This document shows positions 29,495 through 40,100 of a stretch of DNA of 64,000 nt, in pieces (positions within the stretch are counted from its first letter, which is position 1; each line of letters starts with the position of its first letter). The notes below the pieces were generated by a model. It was not told the DNA's origin. It saw only the letters and a list, made by a program, of their open reading frames with translations, and ran no database searches. The translations under genes and the position numbers were made by a program. Origin of the DNA: Streptomyces albofaciens JCM 4342 (GTDB lineage Bacteria; Actinomycetota; Actinomycetes; Streptomycetales; Streptomycetaceae). Location: NCBI RefSeq assembly GCF_008634025.1, contig NZ_PDCM01000001.1:4186501-4250500 (forward strand), read 5' to 3'.

Positions 29495-32400
29495 CCGCAG
29501 CGCGCAGCGAGGTGGCGGACGGGGGCGGCGGGCCCGTAACCCCACCCGGCGGCGGGGCCGCAGCCTCGTCCGGCCGTGAGCCGCAGGCCGTACCGGACCC
29601 CGCGCCCGGACCCGGCCCCGCGCCCGGTCCCGACCCCGACTGGCGGGAGTCCGATGTCGCGGTCGTCGGCATCGCCTGCCGCTTCCCCGGTGCCACCGGC
29701 CCGGACGAGTTCTGGAACATGATCGCCGAAGGGCGGCGTGGCATCGGGGAACTGACCCCCGAACAGCTGGCCGAGGCGGGCGCCGGGCCCGCCCGCCTGG
29801 CCGACCCCGCGCTGGTGCCCGCCGCGGGGATCCTCTGGGACGCCGACCGGTTCGACTCCGCGTTCTTCGGCTACTCCGCGCGCGAGACCGCCGTCATGGA
29901 CCCCCAGCAGCGGATGTTCCTGGAAGCCGCCTGGCACGCCCTCGACGACACCGGACACGACCCCGAACGGTTCCCCGGGCGCGTCGGCGTCTACGCGGGC
30001 CAGACCGTCGGCACCCACCGGACCCCGGACAGCTCCGTCTTCCTCGGCACGTCGGCGGACCTGCTGATGGCCGCGGACGACAAGGACTTCCTACCGACCC
30101 GCGCCGCCTACAAACTCGGCCTGACCGGGCCCGCGTTCGCCGTGCAGGCGGCCTGCTCCACCTCGCTGGTCGCCGTCCACGTCGCCTGCCGGGCGCTGGC
30201 CGCGGGCGACTGCGACCTGGCGCTGGCCGGGGGCGTGTCCTGGTCGCCGTGGCGCCGCCAGGGCTATCTGCGCCGCGCGGGCGGCGTCTGGTCGGCCGAC
30301 GGGTGCGTCCGCTGCTTCGACCGGGACGCCACCGGCTTCGTGTCCGGCGACGGGCTGGGCATCGTGGCCCTGCGCCGCCTCGCCGACGCCCGCGCCGACG
30401 GGGACCGCCTCTACGCCGTGATCAAGGGCAGCGCCGTCAACAACGACGGGAACGACAAGCTGAGTTACGCGGCTCCCGGCATCCCGGGCCAGCAGGCCGT
30501 CATCGAGGCGGCACTGCGGGACGCCGCCGTCGACCCGGACACCGTCGGCTACGTCGAGGCGCACGGCACGGCCACCGCGCTGGGCGACGCCATCGAGGTC
30601 ACCGCCCTGAACCGCGCCTACCGCGCGGCCGGCGCCACCGGCCGCGGCACCTGCCGGCTGGGCTCGGTGAAGGCGAACATCGGCCACGCCGACGCCGCCG
30701 CCGGGGTGGCCGGATTCATCAAGGCCGCCCTCATGGTCCGCCACGGCCGCATCCCGCCCACCCCGAACACCCCGTTCCACCCGCATCCCGACATCGACTT
30801 CGCCGCCGGCCCGTTCGTGCCCGCCGTGGCGGCGGAGGACTGGCCGCGTACGTCGGCGCCACGCCGCGCCGCCGTCAGCGCCTTCGGCGTCGGCGGCACG
30901 AACGCCCATGTCATCCTCCAGGAGCCGCCACCGGCCCGGCCGCCCGCGCCCGCCCGGCCCTGGCAGCTGCTGGCCTGGTCCGCGCGCGACGAGCGGGCGC
31001 TCGACGCGATGGCCGCGGCCCACCCCCGCACGCTGCGCGGCCTGCGCGACGAGGAGTTCGCCGACTACGCCCGCACCCTGGCGGTCGGGCGGCGCCGGAT
31101 GCCGCTGCGCCGCGCCGTGGTCCTGCGCGACCGCGCCCACGCGCTGACGGAATCCGCGTTCCGTACGGATGCGGCGCCGCCACGCGAAGGGCGCGCGGGC
31201 GAGGTGGCGTTCGTCTTCCCGGGCGGCGGCTCGCAGTACCCGGGAATGGGGCGCGGGCTGTACCGCGACGAACCGGTGTTCCGGGAGACGGTGGACACCT
31301 GCCTGCGGCTGCTGCCCGACCGGGAGGCGGCCCGGCGCCTGCGCGCGTGGTGGCCCACCGGGACCGGCACGGAGCCCGCGGCGGACACCCCGCCGGACGC
31401 CGACGCCGACCCCGATCCACGCGTGGCGATGCCCGCCGTCTTCATCACCGAGATCGCCGTCGCCCGGCTGCTCGGCTCCTTCGGCGTGACGCCCTCCGTC
31501 CTGACGGGCCACAGCCTCGGCGAGTACGCGGCCGCCCACCTCGCGGGCGTACTGTCCCTGCCGGACGCGCTCACCCTCGTCAGCAGCAGGGGCCGCCTGC
31601 TGTCCGCCGTCGACAACGGCGCCATGCTGGTGGTCCGCGCCGACGCCCGCGGCCTCGGACCCTTCCTCGGGGACGGCGTCTGCCTCGCGGTGGTCAACGG
31701 CCCCGACGCCTGCGTCCTGTCCGGGCCCGCGCCCCGCATCGGGACGGCGCGCCGCCGCCTGGCCGCGGAGGGCATCGCCTGCAACGTCCTGCAACTGGCC
31801 ACCGCCGCGCACTCCGCGCTCGTCGATCCCGTGCTCGGTGCCTTCCGCGACGTGGTGCGCGGCATCGCCCTCGGCCGGCCCGCCGTGCCCCTGATCTCCA
31901 ACCTCACCGGCACCGCCGACGCCGACTACGCCGACCCCGAGTACTGGGTCCGTCACCTCAGGGAGACCGTCCGCTTCGACCTCGGGCTCGCCTGCCTGCG
32001 CGGCCACGACCCGCGCGTGCTGCTCGAAGCGGGCCCCGGCACCACCCTGACCACACTCGCCCGTACACAGGGCCTCGACCGCGGCGTGCCCGCCATGCGG
32101 CACCCGCTGGAGGAACGCGACGACCGCGAGGTGCTGCTGACCGCGCTCGCCCGCACCTGGGAAGCGGGCATCGACGTCGACCTGGCCGCGCTGTGGCCCG
32201 CGTCCGGTCCGCGGGTGCCCGCGGCGCCGTACCCCTTCGCGCCCACACGGCACCGCCCGGCACCGGCCGGCGCTCCGGCACCGGAGCAGGCCGCCGGTCC
32301 GTGGTACGGGGTCGCCTGGCAGCGCGACCTCGAACCGGAGCCGGCCCGCACGGGTACGGAAGTCACCGGCTACCGCTGGCTGTTGCTCCACGACGGGAGT

Positions 32401-34152
32401 CCGGTCGCCGACGCTCTGCGCCACGAACTCGCCGAGCGGGGTGCGGCATCGACCACGGTCCTCCCGGACACCGGAGCCGCCCGGCGCGGTCACGGCCGGG
32501 ACGGCGAACGGGCGGTCACCCTCGACCCGTGCGCCCCCGACCAGTACGCCAAGGTCATCGAGACGGCCGGGGGAGACCCCGACCTGCCGCTGCGGATCGT
32601 CAGCACCTGGAACGGGGCACCGTCGCACGCGGCCTGTCCGCCGCTGAGCGATCTCGCCGGACTGGCCCGCGCGCTCGCGACACCGGCCGGCGGCACCGAA
32701 CTGTGCCTGGTCACCCGAGGGGCGCTGGAGATCACCGGCAGCGAGAGCCTCGACCCCTGGGCGGCGCTCACGGTCGGCGCGGCGGGCGCGCTGGGCGCGG
32801 AACTGGGCGACGCCGCGACCGTACGGGTGGTGGACATCGACGGGCCGGGCGCGGCGGCCGACGGCGGGCAGGTCCGCGAACTGGCCCGCGACCTCCTGCG
32901 CGAGTTCACCCGGCCGGGAGCGTCCGGGCCGGTCGGGCTGCGGGCCGGACGCCGCTGGCTGCGCCGGTTCGAGCCGCTTCGTACGCCACCGGTGGCCGAT
33001 GGGACGGCCCTGCGGGAGGGCGGACGCTATCTGATCACCGGCGGCACGGGCGGCATCGGACGGCTGCTCGCCGGGCACCTGCTCCGCGACCACCACGCCC
33101 GCGTCACCCTCCTCGGACGTGACCCGGACGCGGTGCGCGCCACGGCCGGCGAACTGTCGGGGCTCCCCGGTGAACTCCTCGCCGTCAGCGGCGACATCAC
33201 CGACCCCGCGCGGACCCGGGAGGTGCTGCGCGAGACGCTGCGGCGCTTCGGCGGCCTGGACGGCGTCGTCCACGCGGCCGGGGTACCGGCGGGCGGCCTG
33301 GCCCAGCTGCTGACCCCGGACTCGGTGGCGGAGGCGCTCGCGGCGAAGACCACCGGCACCGTCACCCTCGCCGACGCCCTCCGGGAGACCGGCGCCCGGC
33401 CGGACTTCGTGCTGCTCTTCTCCTCCCTGGCCGCGTTCTCGCAGGCCCCCGGCCTGTCCTGTTACGGCGCCGCCAACGCCTTCCTGGACACGTACGCGCA
33501 CGCCGCGGCCCGTACCGAGGGCCCCGCGGTCCTCGCCGTGAACTGGGACCGCTGGAACGGCGTCGGCATGGGACGGGAAGGCGAGCGGCGGCAGCGCGCG
33601 CTCGGGGGCGGGGCACCGCTGGGCGGGCTGGAACCGGCCGACGCGCTGGCCGCGTTCGAGCGGTGCCTTGGTGCGCTGTCACTCGGGCAGGTGGTCGTTT
33701 CCGTGCTGCCGCCGGACACGGTCGCCGGGCCACCCGGAAAGGATGACGGCGCCGAGCCGCAGAGCGATGCCGGTGACCGGCCCGACGAGGCGCCGGAGAC
33801 CTCGCCCTCCGGCACGGACACCACCACATGGAGCCCCCTCGAACGCGAAGTCCTGCGCATCTGGCAGGACGTGCTCGGCAACGCGGAAGGCATCGGCCTG
33901 CACGACGACTTCTTCGGCCTCGGCGGGCACTCCCTGGCCGCCCTCCAGATCGTCCAGCGCTGCCAGGACAGCTTCGGCGTGGACCTCTCCGTCAAGTCGG
34001 TCTTCCTCGCGCCGACCGTCGCGCGCCTGGCCGCGGAACTGAGCGCGGCGCGCGGCGCGGCCGTACCCGGGCCCGAAGAGCCCGCACCCGGGCCCGAAGA
34101 GTCCGCACCCGGGCGCGAAGCCCCCGCCTCCGAGCGGAAGGACCCCGTATGA
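29491..34152 (+). CDS. Single-module type I polyketide synthase (KS-AT-KR-T)
   Basis: A 1553-residue multienzyme that would extend one starter by one malonate-type unit and reduce the ketone. KS (from ~54): AACSTSLVA (Cys222), EAHGTATALGD (His358), KANIGHADAA (His399). AT: GHSLGEYAAA (Ser675); the specificity stretch is TAAHS (771-775), neither the usual HAFH (malonyl) nor YASH (methylmalonyl). KR: TGGTGGIG near 1183, Ser1312 and Tyr1325; HAAGVPAGG lacks the LDD signature. T: GLGGHSLAALQ with Ser1481, PCP-like rather than the usual DSL. No DH, ER or terminal TE. The tail has a short PGPEE(P/S)AP repeat. It starts by GTGA overlap from A-PCP and ends by ATGA overlap into the TE-P450 gene. Confidence 0.93.
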   Translation: MTAARSEVADGGGGPVTPPGGGAAASSGREPQAVPDPAPGPGPAPGPDPDWRESDVAVVGIACRFPGATGPDEFWNMIAEGRRGIGELTPEQLAEAGAGPARLADPALVPAAGILWDADRFDSAFFGYSARETAVMDPQQRMFLEAAWHALDDTGHDPERFPGRVGVYAGQTVGTHRTPDSSVFLGTSADLLMAADDKDFLPTRAAYKLGLTGPAFAVQAACSTSLVAVHVACRALAAGDCDLALAGGVSWSPWRRQGYLRRAGGVWSADGCVRCFDRDATGFVSGDGLGIVALRRLADARADGDRLYAVIKGSAVNNDGNDKLSYAAPGIPGQQAVIEAALRDAAVDPDTVGYVEAHGTATALGDAIEVTALNRAYRAAGATGRGTCRLGSVKANIGHADAAAGVAGFIKAALMVRHGRIPPTPNTPFHPHPDIDFAAGPFVPAVAAEDWPRTSAPRRAAVSAFGVGGTNAHVILQEPPPARPPAPARPWQLLAWSARDERALDAMAAAHPRTLRGLRDEEFADYARTLAVGRRRMPLRRAVVLRDRAHALTESAFRTDAAPPREGRAGEVAFVFPGGGSQYPGMGRGLYRDEPVFRETVDTCLRLLPDREAARRLRAWWPTGTGTEPAADTPPDADADPDPRVAMPAVFITEIAVARLLGSFGVTPSVLTGHSLGEYAAAHLAGVLSLPDALTLVSSRGRLLSAVDNGAMLVVRADARGLGPFLGDGVCLAVVNGPDACVLSGPAPRIGTARRRLAAEGIACNVLQLATAAHSALVDPVLGAFRDVVRGIALGRPAVPLISNLTGTADADYADPEYWVRHLRETVRFDLGLACLRGHDPRVLLEAGPGTTLTTLARTQGLDRGVPAMRHPLEERDDREVLLTALARTWEAGIDVDLAALWPASGPRVPAAPYPFAPTRHRPAPAGAPAPEQAAGPWYGVAWQRDLEPEPARTGTEVTGYRWLLLHDGSPVADALRHELAERGAASTTVLPDTGAARRGHGRDGERAVTLDPCAPDQYAKVIETAGGDPDLPLRIVSTWNGAPSHAACPPLSDLAGLARALATPAGGTELCLVTRGALEITGSESLDPWAALTVGAAGALGAELGDAATVRVVDIDGPGAAADGGQVRELARDLLREFTRPGASGPVGLRAGRRWLRRFEPLRTPPVADGTALREGGRYLITGGTGGIGRLLAGHLLRDHHARVTLLGRDPDAVRATAGELSGLPGELLAVSGDITDPARTREVLRETLRRFGGLDGVVHAAGVPAGGLAQLLTPDSVAEALAAKTTGTVTLADALRETGARPDFVLLFSSLAAFSQAPGLSCYGAANAFLDTYAHAAARTEGPAVLAVNWDRWNGVGMGREGERRQRALGGGAPLGGLEPADALAAFERCLGALSLGQVVVSVLPPDTVAGPPGKDDGAEPQSDAGDRPDEAPETSPSGTDTTTWSPLEREVLRIWQDVLGNAEGIGLHDDFFGLGGHSLAALQIVQRCQDSFGVDLSVKSVFLAPTVARLAAELSAARGAAVPGPEEPAPGPEESAPGREAPASERKDPV

Positions 34153-36170
34153 CCGGCGTATCCGCCCGCGGACCCGCCACGGGCCGCACCGACGTCTCCC
34201 GGTGGCTGCTGCGCCGCCGGGTGCTGCCGGACCCCGCGCTGCGTCTGGTCTGCTTCCCGCACGCCGGGGGCGCCGCGACCTTCTTCCACGGGTGGCAGGG
34301 CCGGGTACCGCCCGGTACCGAGGTCGGCGCGGTCTGCTACCCGGGACGGCAGAACCGGATCGCCGAGCCGCCGCTCACCTCCATGGACGACCTCGCCGAC
34401 CAGGTGCACGCGGCACTGCGCGGACTGCTCGACCGGCCGCTGGCGCTCTTCGGGCACAGCATGGGCGCGGTCGTCGCGTACGAGGTGGCCGTGCGGCTCG
34501 CCGAACGCGACGGCGCCGCGCCGGTGGCTCTGCTGGTGTCCGGGCACGGCGCCCCGTACCTGTGCGCGGCCGGACCGCCGCCGGACACCGCGGCGGACGA
34601 CCGGGAGATCGCCGAACCGGCGATGGCCGCCGACCCGGCGCTGCGCCGCTCGCCCCAGCTGCTGGACCTGGTCATGCCGGTGCTCCGCGCCGACCACGCG
34701 CTGCTCCGCGCCTACCGGCCCGCACGCACCCCGCGGATCACCGCGCCGATCGTCGCCTACCGGGGCGCCGACGACCCCCGGGCGAGCGAGGACGACATGT
34801 GGTCCTGGCGTGCGATGACCGGCGCCGCCTTCCGGCTGCGGACCCTGCCCGGCGACCACTTCTACCTGGCCACCGAGGAGGCCGGGCTGGTGGCCGATGT
34901 CCTGGACGCGTGCCGCGGCGGCGCGAACGGCGACGCCGGCGGCACCGCGGCCGGCCCGGACACCGCGGCCACCGGCTCCGCCGTCCCGCTGTTCGTGCGC
35001 CGTTCCGGGGCCTGCCCCTTCGACCCGGCGGAGGACTTCGCCCGGCTGCGCGCGGAACGGCCGGTGGTCCGCACCACCCTGCCGACCGGCGCCCGCGCCT
35101 GGATGGTCACCCGGTACGCCGACGCCCGACGCGTCATCGCCGACCAGCGGCGCTTCAGCTCCCGGGCCGCCGTGAACGGCCCGGTGCCGCCCCCGGAACC
35201 GCCCGGAGGCTTTCCGCCGCCGCGGCCCGGCGTCTTCTACACGTACGAGCCCGAGGACCACGCCCGCATCCGCCGGATGCTCACCCCGGAATTCAGCGCC
35301 CAGCGCGCCCGGGTCCTGGAGCCGCGCGCGGAAACCCTGGCCGACCGGCACCTCGACGCCATCGAGCGGGCCGGACCGCCCGCCGACCTGATCACCGACT
35401 TCGCGCTGCCGGTGCCCCGGCTGCTGTTCCTGGAACTGCTGGGCGTACCCCTCCAGGACGCCGGGCGGCTCCACCACGACCTGGCGCTCCTGCACGACTT
35501 CCACCCCATCCACGAGGCACAGGCAGGAGCGTTCCGCCGGCTCGACGTGTACCTGCGGGAGCTGGTGAGGTCGGCACGCGCCGCACCCGGCGACCATGTC
35601 CTCGGCCATCTGGTCACCGCGTACGGCAGCGAGCTGAGCGACGACGAACTCGCCGGAATCGCCTGCCAGTTGCTGCTGGCCGGCTACGCGACGATCGCGG
35701 GCACCCTGGGCCTGTCCCTGCTCGCCCTGATCCTCGACCCCGTACAGGCGCGGCTGGTGCGCGACGGGCGTGCCCGGCCCGACCGGATGGCCGAGGAGCT
35801 GATCCGCCATCTGTCGGTGGTCACCTTCGGCAAGGTCTTCCAGGCGAAGCAGGACGTCACGATCGCGGGCCAGGACATCGCGGTGGGCGAGTACGTCCTG
35901 TGCCATCTGCCCTCCGCCAACCGCGACCCGGCGCTGGCCGACGGCCTCGACCGCCTCGACGTCACCCGCGAACCGACGCCCCACCTCGCCCTCGGCCACG
36001 GCGCGCACCACTGCCTGGGCGCCGAACTGGCCCGGATGGAACTGCGGGTGTGTGTGCCCCGCGTCCTGCGGCGCCTGCCGGGACTCCGCCTGCGCGTTCC
36101 CGTCGGGGATCTGCGCTTCACACCGCTGAACGCCGCGTACGGAGTGGAGTCACTGCCCGTTGCCTGGTGA
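34149..36170 (+). CDS. Fusion of type II thioesterase and cytochrome P450
   Basis: One continuous 673-residue frame with two complete enzymes. Residues ~20-255 are a type II thioesterase: CFPHAGGAATFFHGW, nucleophile elbow FGHSMGA (Ser104), Asp in YRGADDPRA (208/209) and PGDHFYL (His237). A Gly/Ala/Asp-rich linker (about 256-280) leads to a P450: I-helix LLLAGYATIAG keeps AGxxT, K-helix EELIRH, heme loop LGHGAHHCLG with Cys622; the family Phe at the start of the loop is Leu. TEs of this type usually edit or release carrier-bound chains, and P450s oxidise them; fusion would place both at the PKS carrier. It begins by ATGA overlap with the PKS stop. A hairpin ends the operon. Confidence 0.92.
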   Translation: MTGVSARGPATGRTDVSRWLLRRRVLPDPALRLVCFPHAGGAATFFHGWQGRVPPGTEVGAVCYPGRQNRIAEPPLTSMDDLADQVHAALRGLLDRPLALFGHSMGAVVAYEVAVRLAERDGAAPVALLVSGHGAPYLCAAGPPPDTAADDREIAEPAMAADPALRRSPQLLDLVMPVLRADHALLRAYRPARTPRITAPIVAYRGADDPRASEDDMWSWRAMTGAAFRLRTLPGDHFYLATEEAGLVADVLDACRGGANGDAGGTAAGPDTAATGSAVPLFVRRSGACPFDPAEDFARLRAERPVVRTTLPTGARAWMVTRYADARRVIADQRRFSSRAAVNGPVPPPEPPGGFPPPRPGVFYTYEPEDHARIRRMLTPEFSAQRARVLEPRAETLADRHLDAIERAGPPADLITDFALPVPRLLFLELLGVPLQDAGRLHHDLALLHDFHPIHEAQAGAFRRLDVYLRELVRSARAAPGDHVLGHLVTAYGSELSDDELAGIACQLLLAGYATIAGTLGLSLLALILDPVQARLVRDGRARPDRMAEELIRHLSVVTFGKVFQAKQDVTIAGQDIAVGEYVLCHLPSANRDPALADGLDRLDVTREPTPHLALGHGAHHCLGAELARMELRVCVPRVLRRLPGLRLRVPVGDLRFTPLNAAYGVESLPVAW

Positions 36171-36197
36171 GCGCGGGCGACGCCCGGCCGCACGGCG

Positions 36198-36231
36198 CAG
36201 CCCTTCGCACCGGGAAACGGGCGAAGGGCTG
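36198..36231. terminator. Terminator ending the hybrid biosynthetic operon
   Basis: CAGCCCTTCGC (36198-36208) pairs perfectly with GCGAAGGGCTG (36221-36231) around a 12-base loop. It begins 27 bases after the TE-P450 stop and lies before the convergent secreted-protein gene, so it may serve both. Confidence 0.7.
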
Positions 36232-36279
36232 CCGGCCGATGCGGCCGGGACGAGCGTGGTGGAACCGGGTGGCGAGTGG

Positions 36280-36540
36280 TCAGCGCACCCAGTGGCGGAA
36301 GTGGTACTTGTGCTTGTGGAGGTCGCTGACCTTCGTGTGCGAGGCGGCGCTGGCCTCACCGACGGTAGCGCCGTCCACTCCGCCGGCGTTCACGCCCTCC
36401 TTGTGGGCGGCCTGCCAGTGGCTGGCGGTGTGGTGGTGGAGGTGCTTGCCCCCGCCGCCCGAGGGGGCGGCGGCCGCGGGAGCGGCGGCGACGAATCCGG
36501 CGGCGAGGACGCCGACGGCGGCTATCGCGATGCGACGCAT
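36280..36540 (-). CDS. Small secreted His-rich protein
   Basis: An 86-residue protein with a clear Sec signal peptide (MRRIAIAAVGVLAAGFVAA, cleavage near AAA-AP). The mature ~60 residues are rich in His and Lys with many HxH pairs (KHLHHHTASHWQ, DLHKHKYHFRHWVR) and no cysteines. Such a peptide could bind metal ions or act at the cell surface, but no family is recognised. ATG 36540 has AAGGAGAG five bases upstream, an excellent ribosome site, so I regard the gene as real. It converges on the hybrid biosynthetic operon. Confidence 0.78.
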   Translation of the reverse strand: MRRIAIAAVGVLAAGFVAAAPAAAAPSGGGGKHLHHHTASHWQAAHKEGVNAGGVDGATVGEASAASHTKVSDLHKHKYHFRHWVR

Positions 36541-36730
36541 GATCTCTCCTTAATGGAGCGGGATTGGTGACACGACTCTCACCCGCCACCGCTTCGCCCG
36601 CACTTCGGGACCTGGCGGACGGGAGGGGCCGCGACCACGGAGAACCCGCGCCGACGGCCCGCTCCGCCGCCCGGCCCGGACACTTCCCGGCCCTCCTCCG
36701 TACGGGTGACCGCCGCCTCCGCGGAACCCG

Positions 36731-37066
36731 TTACGAGGGCCCGCCCACGCTGATGCCCGGCCCCTCCGGAGGCGCGTCCCGGTCGTGCGGCTTGAGTTCG
36801 ATCGCGATGCGGTGGGTGCTCTCCCGGGAGAGCGCGCCGCCGGCCTCCGCGGTGACCACGCCGATCCGCAGGCCGCCGCGGCCCGAGCCCTCCCGGCGCA
36901 CCTGGACGGCGAACTCCACGTCGACGCGTTCCACCAGGAACCGGAGCCGGCTCCGCTCGCCGTCGCGCTGCGCCGTCTCCAGTTCCTCACGGATCCGGCC
37001 GATGACGTCCGCCAGGCCCGCGGTCTCCGCGCCGTCGTGCCCGCCCTGCCCACTGCTCGCGCCCAT
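36731..37066 (-). CDS. Trypco2 (trypsin-co-occurring domain 2) protein
   Basis: A 111-residue protein with the trypco2 pattern: an N-terminal helix AGLADVIGRIREELETAQ, then strands RFLVERVDVEFAVQVRRE and GLRIGVVTAEAGG, closing with HRIAIELKP. This domain is known from bacterial loci that encode trypsin-like proteases and regulatory NTPases, where it is thought to act as a partner or adaptor. ATG 37066 fits GGAGGG at five bases better than GTG 37069. It is divergent from the protease-kinase gene 61 bp away, which supports functional linkage. Confidence 0.82.
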   Translation of the reverse strand: MGASSGQGGHDGAETAGLADVIGRIREELETAQRDGERSRLRFLVERVDVEFAVQVRREGSGRGGLRIGVVTAEAGGALSRESTHRIAIELKPHDRDAPPEGPGISVGGPS

Positions 37067-37127
37067 CACGGCCCTCCCGTCACGCGGTGGGGACGGCTGT
37101 CACTCCCCGCGGCTATCGTGCTGGAGT

Positions 37128-40100
37128 ATGAGGGAGCTCGGGGGAACTTCCCAGTACCACTCAGGCGACGGATGCTGGCGGGTCCGGCTGTTCCACGCGG
37201 AGCGCCGGGGCGCCGCACCGCTCGGCGCCGGTGTGCTGCTGCCCGACGCACTGGTGCTCACCTGCGCGCACGTCGTCCTGGCCAGACCCCGGCCCGCCGT
37301 GGCCGACGGCCGGCCCGCCGACCCGCCGCTGCCCCTGCGAGAGGTGTACGCCGAGTTCCCCGGCGCCCCGGACGCGGTGCCCCGCCCCCTGGCGGCCGAG
37401 GTGCTCACCCGGCATCTGCGGCCGCCGACCTCCCGGTTCAGCGCCGACATCGCCCTGCTGCGGCTGGCCGAGGTACCGCCGGTGGCGCCCGCCGTGCTGC
37501 ACCGGCAGATCCCGGCGCGCGACGAGCGGGTGCACACCGTCGGCTATCCGCAGGACCTGCCCGGCGGCGAGCACATCACCGCGCGCCTCATGGGCCGCGG
37601 CGGCCCCGGCCACGCCCCCGAGTGGGTCCAGCTCGACCCGGAGTCGGCGCCCTACGTGGTCCGGCACGGCTTCAGCGGCAGCGGCGTGGTGCACAACCGT
37701 ACGGGCGGCGTCATCGGCATCCTCGTCCACCAGCACGGCACCGAGCGGTTCCCGGTCCCCTCCAGCCACGCCTACATGATTCCGACCGAGACGATCCTGG
37801 CGCACCTGGGCGACGAGAAGTTACGGCTGCGGGTCACCGGCGCGCGTGCCGTCGCGGGCTCCATCCGGCTCGTCCCGGGCGCGGCCGGTTCGGACCGGGC
37901 ACCCGGGCTGCGCCGCTGGCTCGCCCGCTGGCTCGACGACAGTGGACCGGCCACCGTCCGGGCCACGCCCACCGGCCGGGGCACGGTCAAAGGGCGCAGC
38001 GCGGAACGGGCCGCGGGCGCGGGAGGCAGCGGCGCGGCGGCATGGCGGGGAGCGCCGGGACGACCCGACGGCGGCCGCGGCGTCACCGGCCAGGCCCAGC
38101 ACCGCCCGGACGGCCCCGCCGAGCCCGTGGAGCTGGCCTTCGTGGCCGACGACGAGCACGACGCCCGTTCCGCGCTGCACTCCGCGCTCATCCTGGCCGA
38201 CCGGGAGCGCAACCCGCGGCCGCTGCGGCGCGGCGAGGCCACGGAACCGCGGGCGGGCTCGATCGACCTCGCCCTGGACGCGACGGGCTGGACGGCCGAC
38301 CAACTGGTCCGGCGCGTCGCGGTCCGGGCCGGCCTCACCACCCACCGGGCACCGGCCGGTGACCTCGCCACGGTGACGCGGCAGATCGCCGAGCAGGCCC
38401 CGCCGCTGTCCGCCGCCTTCCTCTCCGTCGACCGGCTCCTGCCCGCCGACGGACCGGCCCGGTCGGCCCACGGGCCGTTCCTGTCGCTGCTGCACGCGCT
38501 GCTCGCCCCGGGCCACAGCCGGCTCCTGCTCGTCTTCCAGGACCCGGCCGCGCCACTGCTCGCCCGCGTCGTCGACGAACTCCTCGACGACCGCTGGGCC
38601 AGCCGCCGCGAATCGGCCGTCGCCGCACGGCTGACCGTCCTGGCCGGCCTGGAGGAGCAGCACCGCCGGCTGCGCGGCGGGCGGGACGGCCCGGAGGACG
38701 CCGACGGGTGCGTACCGGTCTCCCGCCGGCTCGCCGCGCGGCTGGCGGCGCTGCGCCAGGGCGGCATCCTGCGCAACAGCCCGAGCGCCGCGTACCACCT
38801 GTTCCGCATCGGCGTCGCCGTCGAGGACGCCCTGCAGCGCCTCGATCCGCCGCGCACGCCACGCGGTTACGTCGTCCTCCCGCCGGGTGACGGCCTGACG
38901 GACCTGCCGCACGTCACCGTCGGCGACCCGGACTCCCTCGCCGAACCGGAGCCGCCACCGGCCGCGTTCCCGCCCGCCGCCGAGGGCCCGGCACCGGCCC
39001 CCGGACCGGTGCCCCTGGCCGTACGGTGGCCCGGTCTCGTCCGCGGCCAGGAACTGCACCAGCAGTACCGGGTCGTCGGCCGCCTCGGCCAGGGCAGCTA
39101 CGGGCAGGTGTACCTCGCCCGCGACCGGATGCTCGCCGGCCGGCCGGTGGCCCTGAAGGGGGTGCGCGACCCCGACGACGCGCGGGCCGTGCAGGAAGCG
39201 GTGCAGGAGCGCCTGCGGCTGGTCGGCCTCAACCACCCGTCGATCATCAAGGTGTTCAACTACGCCCGGCAGCCGGGCGCCTCGGACAGCAACCTCAGCT
39301 TCATCGTGATGGAGTTCGCCGACGGCGCGCCGCTGCGCTGGATCGCCGACCGGATCGCGCAGCGCGCCGAGCCCTTCCACGACCACCGGGTGCACGAGTT
39401 CATCGCGGTCTACGGGCTGCTCATCCTGGACGCGCTCACCTACCTCCACGAGGAGCGCGGGCTCGTCTACGGCGACCTCTCCCTCACGAACGTGATCCAC
39501 TGCGGTGCCGGCATCAAGCTCATCGATGTCGCCGGTGTCCGCCCGATCGGCACCTCGGGCCCCCTCACGTACCCGGCGCCCGAGCTGCACAGCCACCCCG
39601 CCATGACCGTCGCCGCCGACCTGTACGCGGTGGGCGCCGTGCTCGGGGAACTGGTCGCCCGGGTCCCCGAGGCGCCCCCGGGGCTCGGCACGCGCTCGCT
39701 GGAACGCGTACTGGACCGCGCCACCGCGCCGCTCCCCGAGGAGCGCTTCGCCGACGCCCGGGAGATGGCCGTCCAACTGCGCGGGGTACTGAAGGAGTTG
39801 CGGTCGCTGCGCCTCGGCGAGGAGGCTGCCTTCGAGCCCTCCTCGCTCTTCGCCCCGGCGCCCGCCGCCCTCGACGGCGAGCTGGGCAAGGCGCCGCCGC
39901 TCGGGCAGTGGCGCGACGGCAGCAACGTCAAGCGCGGACTGACGGCCCGGCCGCCCACCCCCGCGGAGGTCGCCCTCGGCCTGCCGGTGCCCAAACCGGA
40001 CGTCGCCGACGGCAACTGGACGGAACTGCACCGCACCTCCTACGACGATCCGGTCGGCCTGCTCCAGCTCAGCGACGCGTGGAAGGAGTCACCGGAGAAG

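Noticed and set aside
34149..36170. Possibility that TE and P450 are two genes joined by a frameshift
   Set aside because: The frame is continuous through a Gly/Ala/Asp-rich linker with normal codon bias, and no good ribosome site plus start was seen at the P450 boundary. Sequencing error cannot be fully ruled out.
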